Shown in pieces: positions 17,207-26,432 of a stretch of 64,000 nucleotides of DNA. The stretch comes from Ruegeria sp. 6PALISEP08 (GTDB lineage Bacteria > Pseudomonadota > Alphaproteobacteria > Rhodobacterales > Rhodobacteraceae). A program made the translations under genes and the position numbers. Within the stretch, counting starts at the first letter, position 1. Each line of letters begins with the position of its first letter. The notes beneath the pieces were generated by a model. That model saw nothing but the letters and a program-made list of their open reading frames with translations. It was not told the origin of the DNA and made no database searches. The stretch covers positions 62,001-126,000 of the forward strand of contig NZ_LGXZ01000003.1 of the NCBI RefSeq assembly GCF_001238295.1, given 5' to 3'.

Positions 17207-17848
17207 ATGTCTGATGTTAGGTTCAAAATTTGCGGCTTGACCGCCCCTGATCACGTGCGTGCTGCTGTTGAGGCTGGTGCGGGCTATGTTGGCTTTGTTT
17301 TCTTTCCGAAGTCGCCCCGCCATCTGGACGTTGCGCAGGCTGTGGAGCTGACCCAAATGGTTCCAGCGGGCGTCGCCAAGGTGGCATTGGTGGTGAACGC
17401 CACTGACGAAGAACTCGACAGCATCGTGTCTGTAGTTCCGCTTGATATGTTGCAGTTGCACGGCAAGGAGACCCCTCAGCGGGTAACTGAGGTTCGTGAC
17501 CGGTTTGGATTGCCCGTGATGAAGGCAATTGGCGTGGCCGAGGCTGAGGATCTGGACGCAATAGATCTGTATTCCGAAGCGGCCGATCAATTGCTTATCG
17601 ACGCAAAACCGCCGCGGGGCTCGGAACTGCCCGGAGGTAATGGGCTGTCGTTTGACTGGCGCTTGCTGGCCGGTCGGAAATACTGGCGGCGTCCGTGGAT
17701 GCTGGCCGGTGGTCTTACACCGCAGAACGTTGCTGAAGCTGCCAGGATGACCGGCGCGCGGCAGGTCGATGTCTCTTCGGGCGTTGAAAGCGCACCGGGT
17801 GTAAAGGACGCGGCCCTGATCCGCGAATTTGGGGCCGCTTTGCGGTGA
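17207..17848 (+). CDS. trpF: Phosphoribosylanthranilate isomerase
   Basis: A 213-residue (beta/alpha)8 enzyme of tryptophan synthesis, converting PRA to CdRP. The general base Cys lies in RFKICGLT at the N-terminus and the catalytic Asp in [10 protein letters not shown]. The late phosphate-binding loop is [13 protein letters not shown], and [15 protein letters not shown] closes the barrel. It starts 11 bases after the lapA-like stop. trpB follows about 450 bases later, with one small gene between them. Confidence 0.95.
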   Translation: MSDVRFKICGLTAPDHVRAAVEAGAGYVGFVFFPKSPRHLDVAQAVELTQMVPAGVAKVALVVNATDEELDSIVSVVPLDMLQLHGKETPQRVTEVRDRFGLPVMKAIGVAEAEDLDAIDLYSEAADQLLIDAKPPRGSELPGGNGLSFDWRLLAGRKYWRRPWMLAGGLTPQNVAEAARMTGARQVDVSSGVESAPGVKDAALIREFGAALR

Positions 17849-17895
17849 TCTGATTCTGAGATTGCTGCGTATCCCTCAATGCGGAGGGATAGAGT

Positions 17896-18231
17896 ATGTT
17901 GGCGGCAATAGGTGGTGTTTCCCTGAAACATTGGTACAACGCGCCCGAGTTTTTCTGGCGCGCGGGGCATGCGTATTGGCAGGCAAAAGGCGACCCCTTG
18001 TGTCTGCACGCAGCTGTGTTCCGGCAGGATGGTCTCTATTTTTCACTCAGCGTGTGGCACGATATCGAGGCGATGCTGACCTACGCCCAATGCGGCCCCC
18101 ATCGTCGCGTCATGCTGGCAGCAGATCGGCTGGCGGATGTGAACAGGTTTCACCATTTTCCGTGTATCGGTGTGCCCACCTCAGAGCAGGCGATTCAGAT
18201 TTGGCGTCAAAACGTGCTGGTTGCGGAATGA
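17896..18231 (+). CDS. Small protein of unknown function (DUF3291-like)
   Basis: A 111-residue cytoplasmic protein lying between trpF and trpB. GGAGG is placed well before ATG 17896. The pattern FYFSLSVWHD-like (GLYFSLSVWHDIEAMLTYA) followed by PHRRVMLAADRLADVNRFHHF recalls dimeric alpha-beta barrel proteins of the DUF3291 or monooxygenase-like kind. The match is by eye only. Two other cysteines and many His and Trp residues are present but no catalytic motif can be named. Confidence 0.55.
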   Translation: MLAAIGGVSLKHWYNAPEFFWRAGHAYWQAKGDPLCLHAAVFRQDGLYFSLSVWHDIEAMLTYAQCGPHRRVMLAADRLADVNRFHHFPCIGVPTSEQAIQIWRQNVLVAE

Positions 18232-18299
18232 TGCGTTTTGCCCATGGCAAATCCCGCGGCCACCTCCTATGAACAACGGATACGACGAGGGAGACACCC

Positions 18300-19547
18300 A
18301 TGGCCAACGATCTTTTCAATTCCTTCATGTCCGGCCCTGACGAACAGGGGCGCTTTGGCATCTTCGGCGGGCGTTTTGTCAGCGAAACACTGATGCCGCT
18401 GATCCTGTCGCTAGAAGAGGAATATGACAAAGCCAAGGATGATCCCACCTTCTGGGCCGAGATGGATGATCTTTGGGCGAACTACGTGGGCCGTCCTTCG
18501 CCGCTGTATTTTGCGCAACGCCTGACCGAGCATCTGGGCGGCGCGAAAATCTATCTTAAGCGCGATGAGCTGAACCATACCGGCGCGCACAAAATCAACA
18601 ACGTGTTGGGTCAGATCATTCTGGCGCGGCGCATGGGCAAGACCCGGATCATCGCGGAAACCGGGGCAGGGCAGCACGGCGTGGCCACGGCCACTGTCTG
18701 CGCCAAGTTTGGTCTGAAATGCATCGTATACATGGGCGCGCATGACGTGCAGCGTCAGGCCCCGAACGTGTTCCGGATGCGTCTGCTAGGGGCCGAGGTG
18801 ATCCCGGTAACCTCGGGTCGTGGCACGCTCAAGGACGCGATGAACGACGCGCTGCGCGATTGGGTGACCAATGTGCGCGACACGTTCTACTGCATCGGCA
18901 CAGTGGCTGGTCCGCACCCGTATCCGGCGATGGTTCGCGATTTCCAGTCGATCATCGGTAAGGAAGCGAAAGAGCAGATGATGAAGGCCGAGGGCCGTCT
19001 GCCCGACACGATCATTGCTGCTATTGGCGGTGGGTCGAACGCGATGGGCTTGTTTTATCCGTTCCTTGACGACAAGGAGGTGAACATCATCGGTGTTGAG
19101 GCCGGTGGCAAAGGTGTGAACGAAAAGATGGAGCATTGCGCCTCTCTCACCGGCGGACGTCCGGGTGTACTGCATGGCAACCGCACCTACCTGTTGCAGG
19201 ATGACGATGGTCAGATTCTTGAGGGCTATTCGATTTCGGCTGGTCTGGACTATCCAGGAATCGGTCCTGAGCATTCCTGGTTGAATGACATTGGTCGCGC
19301 AAACTATGTCTCGATCACCGACAAAGAGGCGCTTGAGGCGTTCCAGCTGTGTTGTACGACCGAAGGCATCATTCCGGCATTGGAGCCCAGCCACGCGCTG
19401 GCTCATGTGATGAAGATTGCGCCTGATCTGCCCAAGGATCACCTGATCTGCATGAACATGTGTGGGCGAGGCGACAAGGATGTTCAGACCGTAGCGAAGT
19501 ATCTGAACTTCGACATGTCTGACACCGAAGGTCGCACAGTCGGTTAA
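18300..19547 (+). CDS. trpB: Tryptophan synthase beta chain
   Basis: A 415-residue PLP enzyme joining indole and serine. The PLP lysine is Lys98 in HTGAHKINN, the phosphate-binding loop is [13 protein letters not shown], and [12 protein letters not shown] is also conserved. The start ATG 18300 has GAGGGAG upstream. The alpha subunit gene trpA is not adjacent: it lies on the opposite strand at 26433-27224. A strong terminator closes this gene. Confidence 0.97.
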   Translation: MANDLFNSFMSGPDEQGRFGIFGGRFVSETLMPLILSLEEEYDKAKDDPTFWAEMDDLWANYVGRPSPLYFAQRLTEHLGGAKIYLKRDELNHTGAHKINNVLGQIILARRMGKTRIIAETGAGQHGVATATVCAKFGLKCIVYMGAHDVQRQAPNVFRMRLLGAEVIPVTSGRGTLKDAMNDALRDWVTNVRDTFYCIGTVAGPHPYPAMVRDFQSIIGKEAKEQMMKAEGRLPDTIIAAIGGGSNAMGLFYPFLDDKEVNIIGVEAGGKGVNEKMEHCASLTGGRPGVLHGNRTYLLQDDDGQILEGYSISAGLDYPGIGPEHSWLNDIGRANYVSITDKEALEAFQLCCTTEGIIPALEPSHALAHVMKIAPDLPKDHLICMNMCGRGDKDVQTVAKYLNFDMSDTEGRTVG

Positions 19548-19551
19548 CATG

Positions 19552-19578
19552 AAACCGGGGTCCTGCACCCCGGTTTTT
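19552..19578 (+). terminator. Rho-independent terminator after trpB
   Basis: AAACCGGGG (19552-19560) and CCCCGGTTT (19568-19576) form a stem over TCCTGCA, followed by T residues. Confidence 0.92.
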
Positions 19579-20071
19579 CTTTGCCGATCTGCTGTCCAAT
19601 ATAATCGCCTTTTAGTTGATTGCGCGAATTATTTGAGTCGCACGCCCATAAGCTTTCGTATTGGTTTCGTAGGCTCATGTTTCCTGATGCGGGATAGTGT
19701 GCGGAGGTGGCGAAAACTGTTGCAATTTTGTTGACTCTTAGCGAAATCGAGTGCCTAGGCGCGATCGGACCATTATTAGATGTTGCCCGCCGTATCATCG
19801 CCTAAAATTTGCGAAAGCAACGGGTTCGACAATTTTTCGAACGCACGTCTCATTATCTGCCGACCAAATCCGTAGCCATTACTGACCGGTTGAGGCGCTT
19901 CACATTCTATACAACTTCACACAATTGATTTAACGTTTTGTAAAGCGGTTCTTGAGGGCCGGTTCCGGGGAAGTCTCTATGGTGTTGGGATAAGAGACGA
20001 CACGCTTGGGTTGCTGAATTGGCCCAGTGTGCCCCGATGTTTGGCACTAGCGCGGTGCTTTAGGAGGTAAC
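19579..20071 (+). other. Long non-coding region upstream of the autotransporter-like gene
   Basis: About 490 bases, richer in A and T than the flanking genes, with no plausible gene. It holds the inverted repeat GTTCGA (19824-19829) / TCGAAC (19837-19842) and ends with the strong ribosome site AGGAGG just before 20072. No consensus promoter stands out. It probably carries regulatory sites for the gene that follows. Confidence 0.5.
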
Positions 20072-21724
20072 ATGGTTCGGTTCGCGATTTCGAGGCTGGC
20101 AGGTCTCATACTTCTGGTTTCAGTGCTTGTGATCGGAGGTGCCAAACAAGGTGCAGCACTCGGTGGGGGGTTCATCATAACCTCGATTCCGACACCAAAC
20201 GGCGGCGGTATCTTTATCAACAACTTTCCGCCGTCGGGCACCGCGTTTATTTCTCTGGGCGGATCAGGGCAGGTTCCCGGTGGCAGTTTCTATTTCAACA
20301 ATGGTGTGCAGTCGCAGGCAGCCATTACTCCAGCGGGGTTAGCCAACTTAGGATATCTCAACGCAACCATCATTAGTCAGGATGGCGCGGATTCCACATA
20401 TGCAGCGGATGGGTATCTTGGCGTGGTATTTACGGCTCAGGAAACCGTTGGCGGACCGCTGTACCGCTATGAAATCGCGCTGTCCGGCGTAACGGCTACT
20501 CAGATCATCAACACACGAACGCTGGTGGACACAACCCAACCGACGGCCACAATCGGTGCACTGACGGCCACCGGAAACGGTACGTTTCAAGCATCGATCA
20601 CACTCAGTGAGACCAGCACAGATTTCACGGTGGGCGATCTGTCTGTCACGAACGCAACAGCCACCCTGACAGGGTCAGGGACCAACTATGTTGCAACGCT
20701 GACACCGCAAAACAACGGCACCATCGAACTGTTCATTCCGGCTGGCGTGTTCACCGATGCGGCAGGCAACCTGAACCTGGCCTCCAACACTGTGACGACG
20801 GCACAGGCGGTGACAAATACGCAACGTCTGATTCAGGCGTTTCAGAATGCACGGGCCACCAGCCTTGCAACCAACCAGCCGGGATTGACCCGGTTCTTGC
20901 AGCGTTCGGGTTCGGGCGTGTTGGACTCGTCCGTAACGCAGGGCTCGGGGTATCTGAATTTTGCAACAGATCCATCCAACCCGGTCTGGTTCAATCTGAC
21001 CGGCAACTGGAGTTCACAAGACGACTTCGACAGCTCTTATGCGTTGGCTGTCCTGGGCGCACACCGTCGGATCAGTTCGAACCTTTTGATCGGGGCCATG
21101 TTGCAGTTCGACTATGCCGAAACAGAAAACGGACCGGCCAGCGTGGACGGCACGGGGTGGTTGATTGGCCCTTACGTGGTGGCCAAGTTGCCCAGTCAGC
21201 CGGTGTTTTTCGAAGGGCGCGTTCTGTATGGACAGGCTGACAACGATATATCTCCGTTAGGCACCTATACTGACAGTTTCGACAGTGAACGCTGGTTGGT
21301 GCAATCACGTGTGACCGGCGAAATCAAACGCGGTGCACTGACACTGATGCCATTGCTGGATGTCAGCTATGCCAGCGATGATCAGGAAACCTACACCGAC
21401 AGCCTTGGCAACCTTATCCCGCAGCAGGATTTCAGCCTGACCACGGCGCGGCTGGGTATGGATTTCAGTCACCCGATCCAGGTGTCGCGCGGAGCCATGG
21501 AACTGACCGGTGGTCTGTCTGGGATTTGGAGCACAACGTCGGGCACTGGCACGGTCCCTGGTGTGACGCCGATTGGCGACACGGCGCGCGCGCGCGCGGA
21601 CCTAGGATTTGATTACCGCTTGGAAAACGACAGCTTGCTTGCGGCCAATGTGTTTTATGACGGCATCGGCGAAAGCGGGTTCGAGAACTACAGCTTTAGT
21701 CTGATCTGGCAAATGTCCTTCTGA
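20072..21724 (+). CDS. Autotransporter-like outer-membrane protein with Ig-like passenger
   Basis: A 550-residue exported protein. A signal peptide spans about residues 1-30 (ending near GAALGG). Residues ~40-145 are Gly/Ser/Thr rich. Residues ~155-240 look like a bacterial Ig-like repeat (DTTQPTATIG, TLSETSTDFTVGDLSV, FTDAAGNLN). From about residue 280 the sequence becomes a beta-barrel like that of autotransporters, ending SFSLIWQMSF with the C-terminal Phe. The passenger is short for the class. The gene lies alone after a long upstream region. A (GC)7 run near 21584-21598 lies in the barrel coding part. Ligand or partner is unknown. Confidence 0.75.
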   Translation: MVRFAISRLAGLILLVSVLVIGGAKQGAALGGGFIITSIPTPNGGGIFINNFPPSGTAFISLGGSGQVPGGSFYFNNGVQSQAAITPAGLANLGYLNATIISQDGADSTYAADGYLGVVFTAQETVGGPLYRYEIALSGVTATQIINTRTLVDTTQPTATIGALTATGNGTFQASITLSETSTDFTVGDLSVTNATATLTGSGTNYVATLTPQNNGTIELFIPAGVFTDAAGNLNLASNTVTTAQAVTNTQRLIQAFQNARATSLATNQPGLTRFLQRSGSGVLDSSVTQGSGYLNFATDPSNPVWFNLTGNWSSQDDFDSSYALAVLGAHRRISSNLLIGAMLQFDYAETENGPASVDGTGWLIGPYVVAKLPSQPVFFEGRVLYGQADNDISPLGTYTDSFDSERWLVQSRVTGEIKRGALTLMPLLDVSYASDDQETYTDSLGNLIPQQDFSLTTARLGMDFSHPIQVSRGAMELTGGLSGIWSTTSGTGTVPGVTPIGDTARARADLGFDYRLENDSLLAANVFYDGIGESGFENYSFSLIWQMSF

Positions 21725-21762
21725 ACCGGCACGAGTGAATCAGACACACCGCCGGTAGTCCG

Positions 21763-22137
21763 TCACTTCTCGGTTTTATGCTGTAGCAAAATCTCGAGTG
21801 GCACGACCTCTAACGCGCGTTGATGCGTGGCCTCAAGATGGACCTGTGGCGCACATCCCTCGTCCTGGGCTTGCATAAAACGGCTGGCGCACAGGCACCA
21901 GCTGTCACCGGGCTTGAGGCCCGGGAAGTCGAATTCGGGCCGTGCCGTGCTCAGATCGTTGCCGACATATTTTGAGAACGCCAGAAACTCGGCTGTCATC
22001 ACCGCACAGACGGTGTGGCTGCCTTGATCTTCGGGGCAGGTATTGCACGAGCCGTCGCGGAAAAAGCCGGTTATGGGGTTTCTTGAACAGGGGGCGAGGA
22101 CACCTCCCATAACATTGATACTGTCTTGCTTTTGCAT
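21763..22137 (-). CDS. DUF2237 family protein
   Basis: A 124-residue cytoplasmic protein of the DUF2237 family. Conserved pieces are NVMGGVLAPCS, PITGFFRDGSC, DQGSHTVCAVMT, GNDLSTARPEFDFPGLKPGD and WCLCASRFMQA. Several conserved cysteines suggest a metal or redox role, but none is established. It ends 39 bases from the convergent autotransporter gene and is followed upstream by a serine hydrolase on the same strand, ten bases away. Confidence 0.85.
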   Translation of the reverse strand: MQKQDSINVMGGVLAPCSRNPITGFFRDGSCNTCPEDQGSHTVCAVMTAEFLAFSKYVGNDLSTARPEFDFPGLKPGDSWCLCASRFMQAQDEGCAPQVHLEATHQRALEVVPLEILLQHKTEK

Positions 22138-22146
22138 GAAGTTACC

Positions 22147-23310
22147 TTACAGGCTTTCTGCGATCTTTCGGAACATTTCGATGTTCTGATCATTCACGCC
22201 GGGTTCAAGAAACAGACGGTCTGCGCCGGTTGAGACAATCAAAACACCTCGGGGCTGATTGAAATAGATATATTGACCGTAAATGCCACGGGCCAGAAAC
22301 TCCCCTTCGTGCGCACCACGGGGTATCCACCATTGATAGCCATAGCCGATCTTGCCTTGCGCCGTCGGGGCGCTAGGTTGCGTGGCCTCGAATATCCATT
22401 CGGCAGGAACCAGTTGTTGCCCATCCACTTTGCCGTCCTGCAGGATCATTTGTCCGAACCGTGCAAAGTCACGCGTGGTGAAGTTCAGGCCAGCCAACAC
22501 AAAAGCAACACCGGCACCGTCTGTGACATAGTATCCGTCATGCTCCAGTCCCAAGGGCTGTATGATCTTATCGGTCAACAGCTCGGCCACGCTGCGCCCA
22601 GTTGCGCCGCGTATGACCATGCCTAAGACGTGCGTATCGATTGAGACGTATTGCCAGGTTTCGCCCGGCGTCGCAAAGCTGTCTTGCAAGGACGCTGCAA
22701 AATCGTCCAACTCGCCACCTAAGGCGATGACGCGACCCATGCGGTTGATGTCAGAGTTCGGGTCCAGATAATCTTCGTCAAACGTGACACCGCTGGCCAT
22801 GTTCAACACATTGCGGATTGTCGCGGCCTCATAAGCGCTGCCCTTTAGCTTCGGGGCGTATTTGATTACCGGGTCGTCCAGTGAATCGATCGCGCCCTCA
22901 TTCAGCAAAATCCCAAAAAGCGCTGAAAGATAGCTTTTGGCCACCGACCAAGAAATTCGACGGTCATTTGGGCTGGTACCCAGATAATACTCCTCGAACC
23001 GGATATCGCCGTCCTGCATGACCAACAACGAGGTGACAGAGCGTTCATCGATCCATTTGTCGGTGCCATCGGGCAGGTCGAACCCTTCGCCGTAAGGCAG
23101 CTCCCACGTCGGGCCGTTGCCACGGGGCAGATCAACGGTCAGAAAAGCTTCGTTCATGTGCGAAAAATTGTGAACGATCTTTTCTTCGGAAAACAGCGAG
23201 TTCACAGCCATCAGGCGCTGCAACTCTTCGCGTTTCCACAGCCCAACGGCAACGGCAGCCAGAGCCAGCGCCACAACGATGCGCAGCACCCACTTCAAAA
23301 TGGATCTCAT
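22147..23310 (-). CDS. Serine hydrolase (class C beta-lactamase / esterase family)
   Basis: A 387-residue enzyme with an N-terminal membrane anchor or signal (MRSILKWVLRIVVALALAAV). The nucleophile motif SxxK appears as SVAK in SWSVAKSYLS, and YVSIDTHVLG probably supplies the Tyr of the YxN-like motif. This family includes class C beta-lactamases, DD-peptidases and esterases; the substrate cannot be told. Start is ATG 23310, with GGGAGG eight bases upstream on the minus strand, rather than the longer frame from 23364. Confidence 0.8.
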   Translation of the reverse strand: MRSILKWVLRIVVALALAAVAVGLWKREELQRLMAVNSLFSEEKIVHNFSHMNEAFLTVDLPRGNGPTWELPYGEGFDLPDGTDKWIDERSVTSLLVMQDGDIRFEEYYLGTSPNDRRISWSVAKSYLSALFGILLNEGAIDSLDDPVIKYAPKLKGSAYEAATIRNVLNMASGVTFDEDYLDPNSDINRMGRVIALGGELDDFAASLQDSFATPGETWQYVSIDTHVLGMVIRGATGRSVAELLTDKIIQPLGLEHDGYYVTDGAGVAFVLAGLNFTTRDFARFGQMILQDGKVDGQQLVPAEWIFEATQPSAPTAQGKIGYGYQWWIPRGAHEGEFLARGIYGQYIYFNQPRGVLIVSTGADRLFLEPGVNDQNIEMFRKIAESL

Positions 23311-23393
23311 CGCATAGCCTCCCTTGTTCCTCGGTATTGGATCGCGGACGCTTTCATTCTGCAATGACTACGTAACGGAATGTGCCGGATCTG

Positions 23394-24074
23394 CTATTTG
23401 AATTTGTCCAAAAGCTTCTGCATGGCAGAGCGGTTATCCACTTCGGGTTCTGTCGATGCTTTGGGTTTCGCCTCGGTTTTCGGGGCAGGTGTCTTCGAGG
23501 AGCGCGGTGGAGCGGTGCGCAGCGCGACTGCATTCATGAATTTCCCGCCTTCGTCTTGGGCCAAGTAAGCTGCCCCGTCCGAAATGCCACGCAGCACATC
23601 ATCTAACCAGTCAGCTTCGGATTTGGCAAAGTCGTTCAAAACGTAGGCTGACACCATTTCCTTGCGACCGGGATGCCCAATTCCAAGGCGCACGCGGTCA
23701 TAGGCGGCTCCGATATGGTCATGGATCGAACGCAAGCCATTGTGTCCGGCATGTCCACCGCCCGCCTTGACGCGCACTTTGCAGGGGGCAAGGTCCAGCT
23801 CGTCATGGAAGACAACGACATCAGTTGAATCAAGCTTGTAGAACCGCATCGCTTCACCGACGGATTGGCCGGACCGGTTCATGAAGGTCTGTGGTTTCAG
23901 CAGCATAACCTTTTCGCTGCCCAATCGACCTTCCGAAAGCTCGCCCTGAAACTTGGACTTCCACGGACCAAACCCGTGGTCTTCCGAAATCCGGTCCACG
24001 GCCATGAACCCGATATTGTGCCGGTTGCGGGCGTATTTCTGCCCCGGGTTCCCCAATCCGACAAAGAGTTTCAT
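23394..24074 (-). CDS. pth: Peptidyl-tRNA hydrolase
   Basis: A 226-residue enzyme that releases peptides from stalled peptidyl-tRNA. The catalytic residues are visible: Asn9 in VGLGNPG, His19 in RNRHNIGF, and Asp in [10 protein letters not shown]. The core family length is ~190; here a charged tail rich in Lys, Ala and Pro (about residues 185-226) is added. It lies downstream of rplY on the same strand, a common pair, but a strong terminator separates them. Confidence 0.96.
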   Translation of the reverse strand: MKLFVGLGNPGQKYARNRHNIGFMAVDRISEDHGFGPWKSKFQGELSEGRLGSEKVMLLKPQTFMNRSGQSVGEAMRFYKLDSTDVVVFHDELDLAPCKVRVKAGGGHAGHNGLRSIHDHIGAAYDRVRLGIGHPGRKEMVSAYVLNDFAKSEADWLDDVLRGISDGAAYLAQDEGGKFMNAVALRTAPPRSSKTPAPKTEAKPKASTEPEVDNRSAMQKLLDKFK

Positions 24075-24160
24075 GATGTTGCTCCGCCCCTGTAGCCGTT
24101 AGGCGTTTTCATGCACGGAAATGCTTGGAAAATCCAGTCAGCCCGGATGAGTCTACACGC

Positions 24161-24192
24161 AAAAAAAACGGGACCCTGAAGAGCCCCGTTCC
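24161..24192 (-). terminator. Rho-independent terminator after rplY
   Basis: On the minus strand AACGGGGCTC pairs with GGGTCCCGTT (10 bp with two G-T pairs), loop TTCA, followed by a run of eight T residues (24161-24168 on the plus strand). Confidence 0.9.
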
Positions 24193-24216
24193 AAAATCCA
24201 GAAATCTGGTCCAGAT

Positions 24217-24870
24217 TTATTCTTCTTCTTTGCCGACGACTTCAACTTCATCGACTGCAACTTCGCCCTCTTCACCTTCTTCGTCGTCGCTTGTGGACAG
24301 ACCTGTTGGTGCCGAGACGTTTGCAATCACGAAATCACGGTCGATGGTCGGCTTGGTGCCTTCGGGCAGGTCAACCGACGAAATGGTGACAACGTCGTTG
24401 ATGTTCATTCCGGTCACGTCAACAGTGATCTTCTCAGGAATGTCACCTGCGGTGCACAGCAATTCGACTTCCGGACGGACAACGGTCAGAACGCCGCCCT
24501 TTTTGATGCCGGGCGCTTCTTCCTCGTTGATGAATTCAACCGGGATGAACAGCGCGATCTTGGTGGTGCGACGCAGGCGCATCAGGTCCAGGTGGGTCGG
24601 CAAGTCTTTGACGATATCACGCTGAACGTCGCGGCAGATGACGCGAACGTCTTCGTGACCTTCGACCTTCAGGTTCCACAGGGTCGACTTGAAGCGACCG
24701 GCTTTCAGGCGCTTGAACAGTTCGTTGAACGGGATCTGAATCGCCAGCGGATCTTTGTCGCCGCCAAATACAACACCCGGAACCATGCCTTCGCGGCGTG
24801 TTTTACGAGCGGCGCCCTTGCCTGTCCCCGTCCGTTCCAGAGCTACGAGATCAGGAATCTCTCCAGCCAT
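24217..24870 (-). CDS. rplY: 50S ribosomal protein L25 (general stress protein CTC type)
   Basis: A 217-residue protein that binds 5S rRNA. It is the long CTC form: an L25 domain at the N-terminus (about residues 1-95, with [21 protein letters not shown]) and a C-terminal beta domain to about residue 190, then an acidic Glu/Asp-rich tail ([21 protein letters not shown] at the end, shortened here). A perfect inverted repeat lies in its leader. Confidence 0.94.
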   Translation of the reverse strand: MAGEIPDLVALERTGTGKGAARKTRREGMVPGVVFGGDKDPLAIQIPFNELFKRLKAGRFKSTLWNLKVEGHEDVRVICRDVQRDIVKDLPTHLDLMRLRRTTKIALFIPVEFINEEEAPGIKKGGVLTVVRPEVELLCTAGDIPEKITVDVTGMNINDVVTISSVDLPEGTKPTIDRDFVIANVSAPTGLSTSDDEEGEEGEVAVDEVEVVGKEEE

Positions 24871-24890
24871 GATAATTCTCCAATGTTAGG

Positions 24891-24919
24891 GCGGGCATCC
24901 TCCAAGGCTGTATGCCCGC
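24891..24919 (-). promoter_or_regulatory. Inverted repeat in the rplY leader
   Basis: GCGGGCAT (24891-24898) and ATGCCCGC (24912-24919) form a perfect 8-bp stem with a 13-base loop, 20 bases before the rplY start. No T-run follows, so it is more likely a translation or stability element than a terminator. Confidence 0.4.
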
Positions 24920-24959
24920 GTGAAGCCGCGTCCTTATCTCGATTCACCGTGTTTGGAAA

Positions 24960-25117
24960 GTGGTAATTCGCGCCTTGTCATTCTCCGAGGCTCTGCCACA
25001 CGCTCCGAGGTATTTTCGGCCATTTGAATAAAGGATCCTGGCTTCATCTGGCCATAAACATCTCGGGGGAGGCGCCCGGAACGGGCGGTGGGGGCAGAAC
25101 CCCCTGTTCCAAGGCAA
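24960..25117. other. Non-coding stretch with a candidate dispersed repeat
   Basis: No gene seen. It holds GAGGTATTTTC (25007-25017), similar to a stretch at 13915-13925. It also has a G/C-rich block at 25066-25116 with CGCCCGGAACGGGCG and GGGGGCAGAACCCCC as nested inverted repeats. Blocks of this look occur often between genes in the group, so a repeated element is possible. Confidence 0.35.
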
Positions 25118-26284
25118 CTAGTCTTGCCAGCGACCGCCGAAATCTTCTGGCACCAGAAGGTTCTGCCGTCCCAGCGCATCAACGGATTTTTCACCGCAAA
25201 GCGCCATTGTCGTATCCAATTCCCTCTGGATCACCTCCAATGCTGTCGTGACACCTTTCTGGCCCATCGCGCCCAAGCCATAGACAAATGCGCGGCCGAC
25301 ATAGGTGCCCTTGGCCCCAAGCGCCAAAGCTTTGAGAACGTCCTGACCTGACCGGATGCCGCTGTCGAGATGAACCTCAATATCACCGCCGACGGCGTCC
25401 ATGATTTCGGGCAGCACGCGGATCGAGCTGAGCGCGCCATCAAGCTGACGTCCGCCGTGGTTTGACACGACGATGGCATCTGCGCCCAGCTTCGCGGCCA
25501 TTTTTGCATCTTCGGCGTCAAGAATGCCTTTCAGGATGACCTTGCCGCCCCATTGCTCCATCAGTTTTTCCACCTTGGTCCAATCCAGGCTGGGATCGAA
25601 CTGTTCGGCGGTCCAAGCCCCCAGGGAAGACGCGTCTGAAATGCCTTCGACATGGCCGACGATATTGCCAAACTCACGCCTTTGGGCACCCAGCATTTCC
25701 ATTCCCCAAGCCCATTTGGTCATCAGGTTGGCGATGGTCTTGGCCGTCAGCTTCGGCGGGGCGGAAAGGCCATTTTTGAGATCTTTATGGCGTTGACCCA
25801 GAATCTGCAGATCCAGTGTGATCACCAGTGCTGAACACTTGGCGTCCTTGGCCCGTTGGATCAGGCGGTTAACGTAGTCGGTGTCCTTCATCGTATAGAG
25901 CTGAAACCAAAACGGCGTGTCGGTATGTTCTGCCACGTCTTCGATCGAGTTGATCGACATGGTGGAAAGCGTAAAAGGTACGCCGAACTCCTCGGCAGCT
26001 TTCGCGGCCTTCATCTCTCCATCCGCGTGTTGCATCCCGGTCAACCCGACCGGAGCCAGCGCCACCGGCATCGAGACATCCTCGCCAATCATCTGTGAAG
26101 CCGTCGAGCGACCGGACATATCAACCGCAACCCGCTGGCGAAGCCGGATTTTTTCAAAGTCGCTGCTGTTTTCGCGAAAGGTTTGTTCCGTCCAACTGCC
26201 ACTTTCAGCATAATCGTAGAACATCCGAGGAACGCGGCGTTCGTATATGCGCCTGAGGTCTTCAATATTGGTAATCACGGGCAT
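25118..26284 (-). CDS. lldD: FMN-dependent alpha-hydroxyacid dehydrogenase (L-lactate dehydrogenase type)
   Basis: A 388-residue flavoenzyme of the LldD / glycolate oxidase family. FMN and active-site motifs are SNHGGRQLDGA (with catalytic His), HLDSGIRSGQDVLKALALGAKGTYVGR shortened here as HLDSGIRSGQDV, and ALAPVGLTGMQHADGE near residues 75-90. The N-terminus MPVITNIEDLRRIYERRVP is typical of bacterial L-lactate dehydrogenases. L-lactate is the likely substrate but mandelate or glycolate cannot be excluded. It lies downstream of the trpA terminator on the same strand. Confidence 0.9.
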   Translation of the reverse strand: MPVITNIEDLRRIYERRVPRMFYDYAESGSWTEQTFRENSSDFEKIRLRQRVAVDMSGRSTASQMIGEDVSMPVALAPVGLTGMQHADGEMKAAKAAEEFGVPFTLSTMSINSIEDVAEHTDTPFWFQLYTMKDTDYVNRLIQRAKDAKCSALVITLDLQILGQRHKDLKNGLSAPPKLTAKTIANLMTKWAWGMEMLGAQRREFGNIVGHVEGISDASSLGAWTAEQFDPSLDWTKVEKLMEQWGGKVILKGILDAEDAKMAAKLGADAIVVSNHGGRQLDGALSSIRVLPEIMDAVGGDIEVHLDSGIRSGQDVLKALALGAKGTYVGRAFVYGLGAMGQKGVTTALEVIQRELDTTMALCGEKSVDALGRQNLLVPEDFGGRWQD

Positions 26285-26370
26285 GGCTGCTGACCTCCGG
26301 GCTTACTGGTTATTTTTTCTTACCAATCCAATGCGCAGCCTGCAATGGACTGACATTGGGCCCGGCCGAC

Positions 26371-26407
26371 AAAAAAACCGCCGCAGGGCATTCCGCGGCG
26401 GGTTTTT
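26371..26407. terminator. Bidirectional terminator after trpA
   Basis: CCGCCGC (26378-26384) and GCGGCGG (26395-26401) form a stem flanked by seven A residues on one side and five T residues on the other. It serves trpA on the minus strand. Confidence 0.9.
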
Positions 26408-26432
26408 GACTTTTTGTGATCCGCTATTGAGG

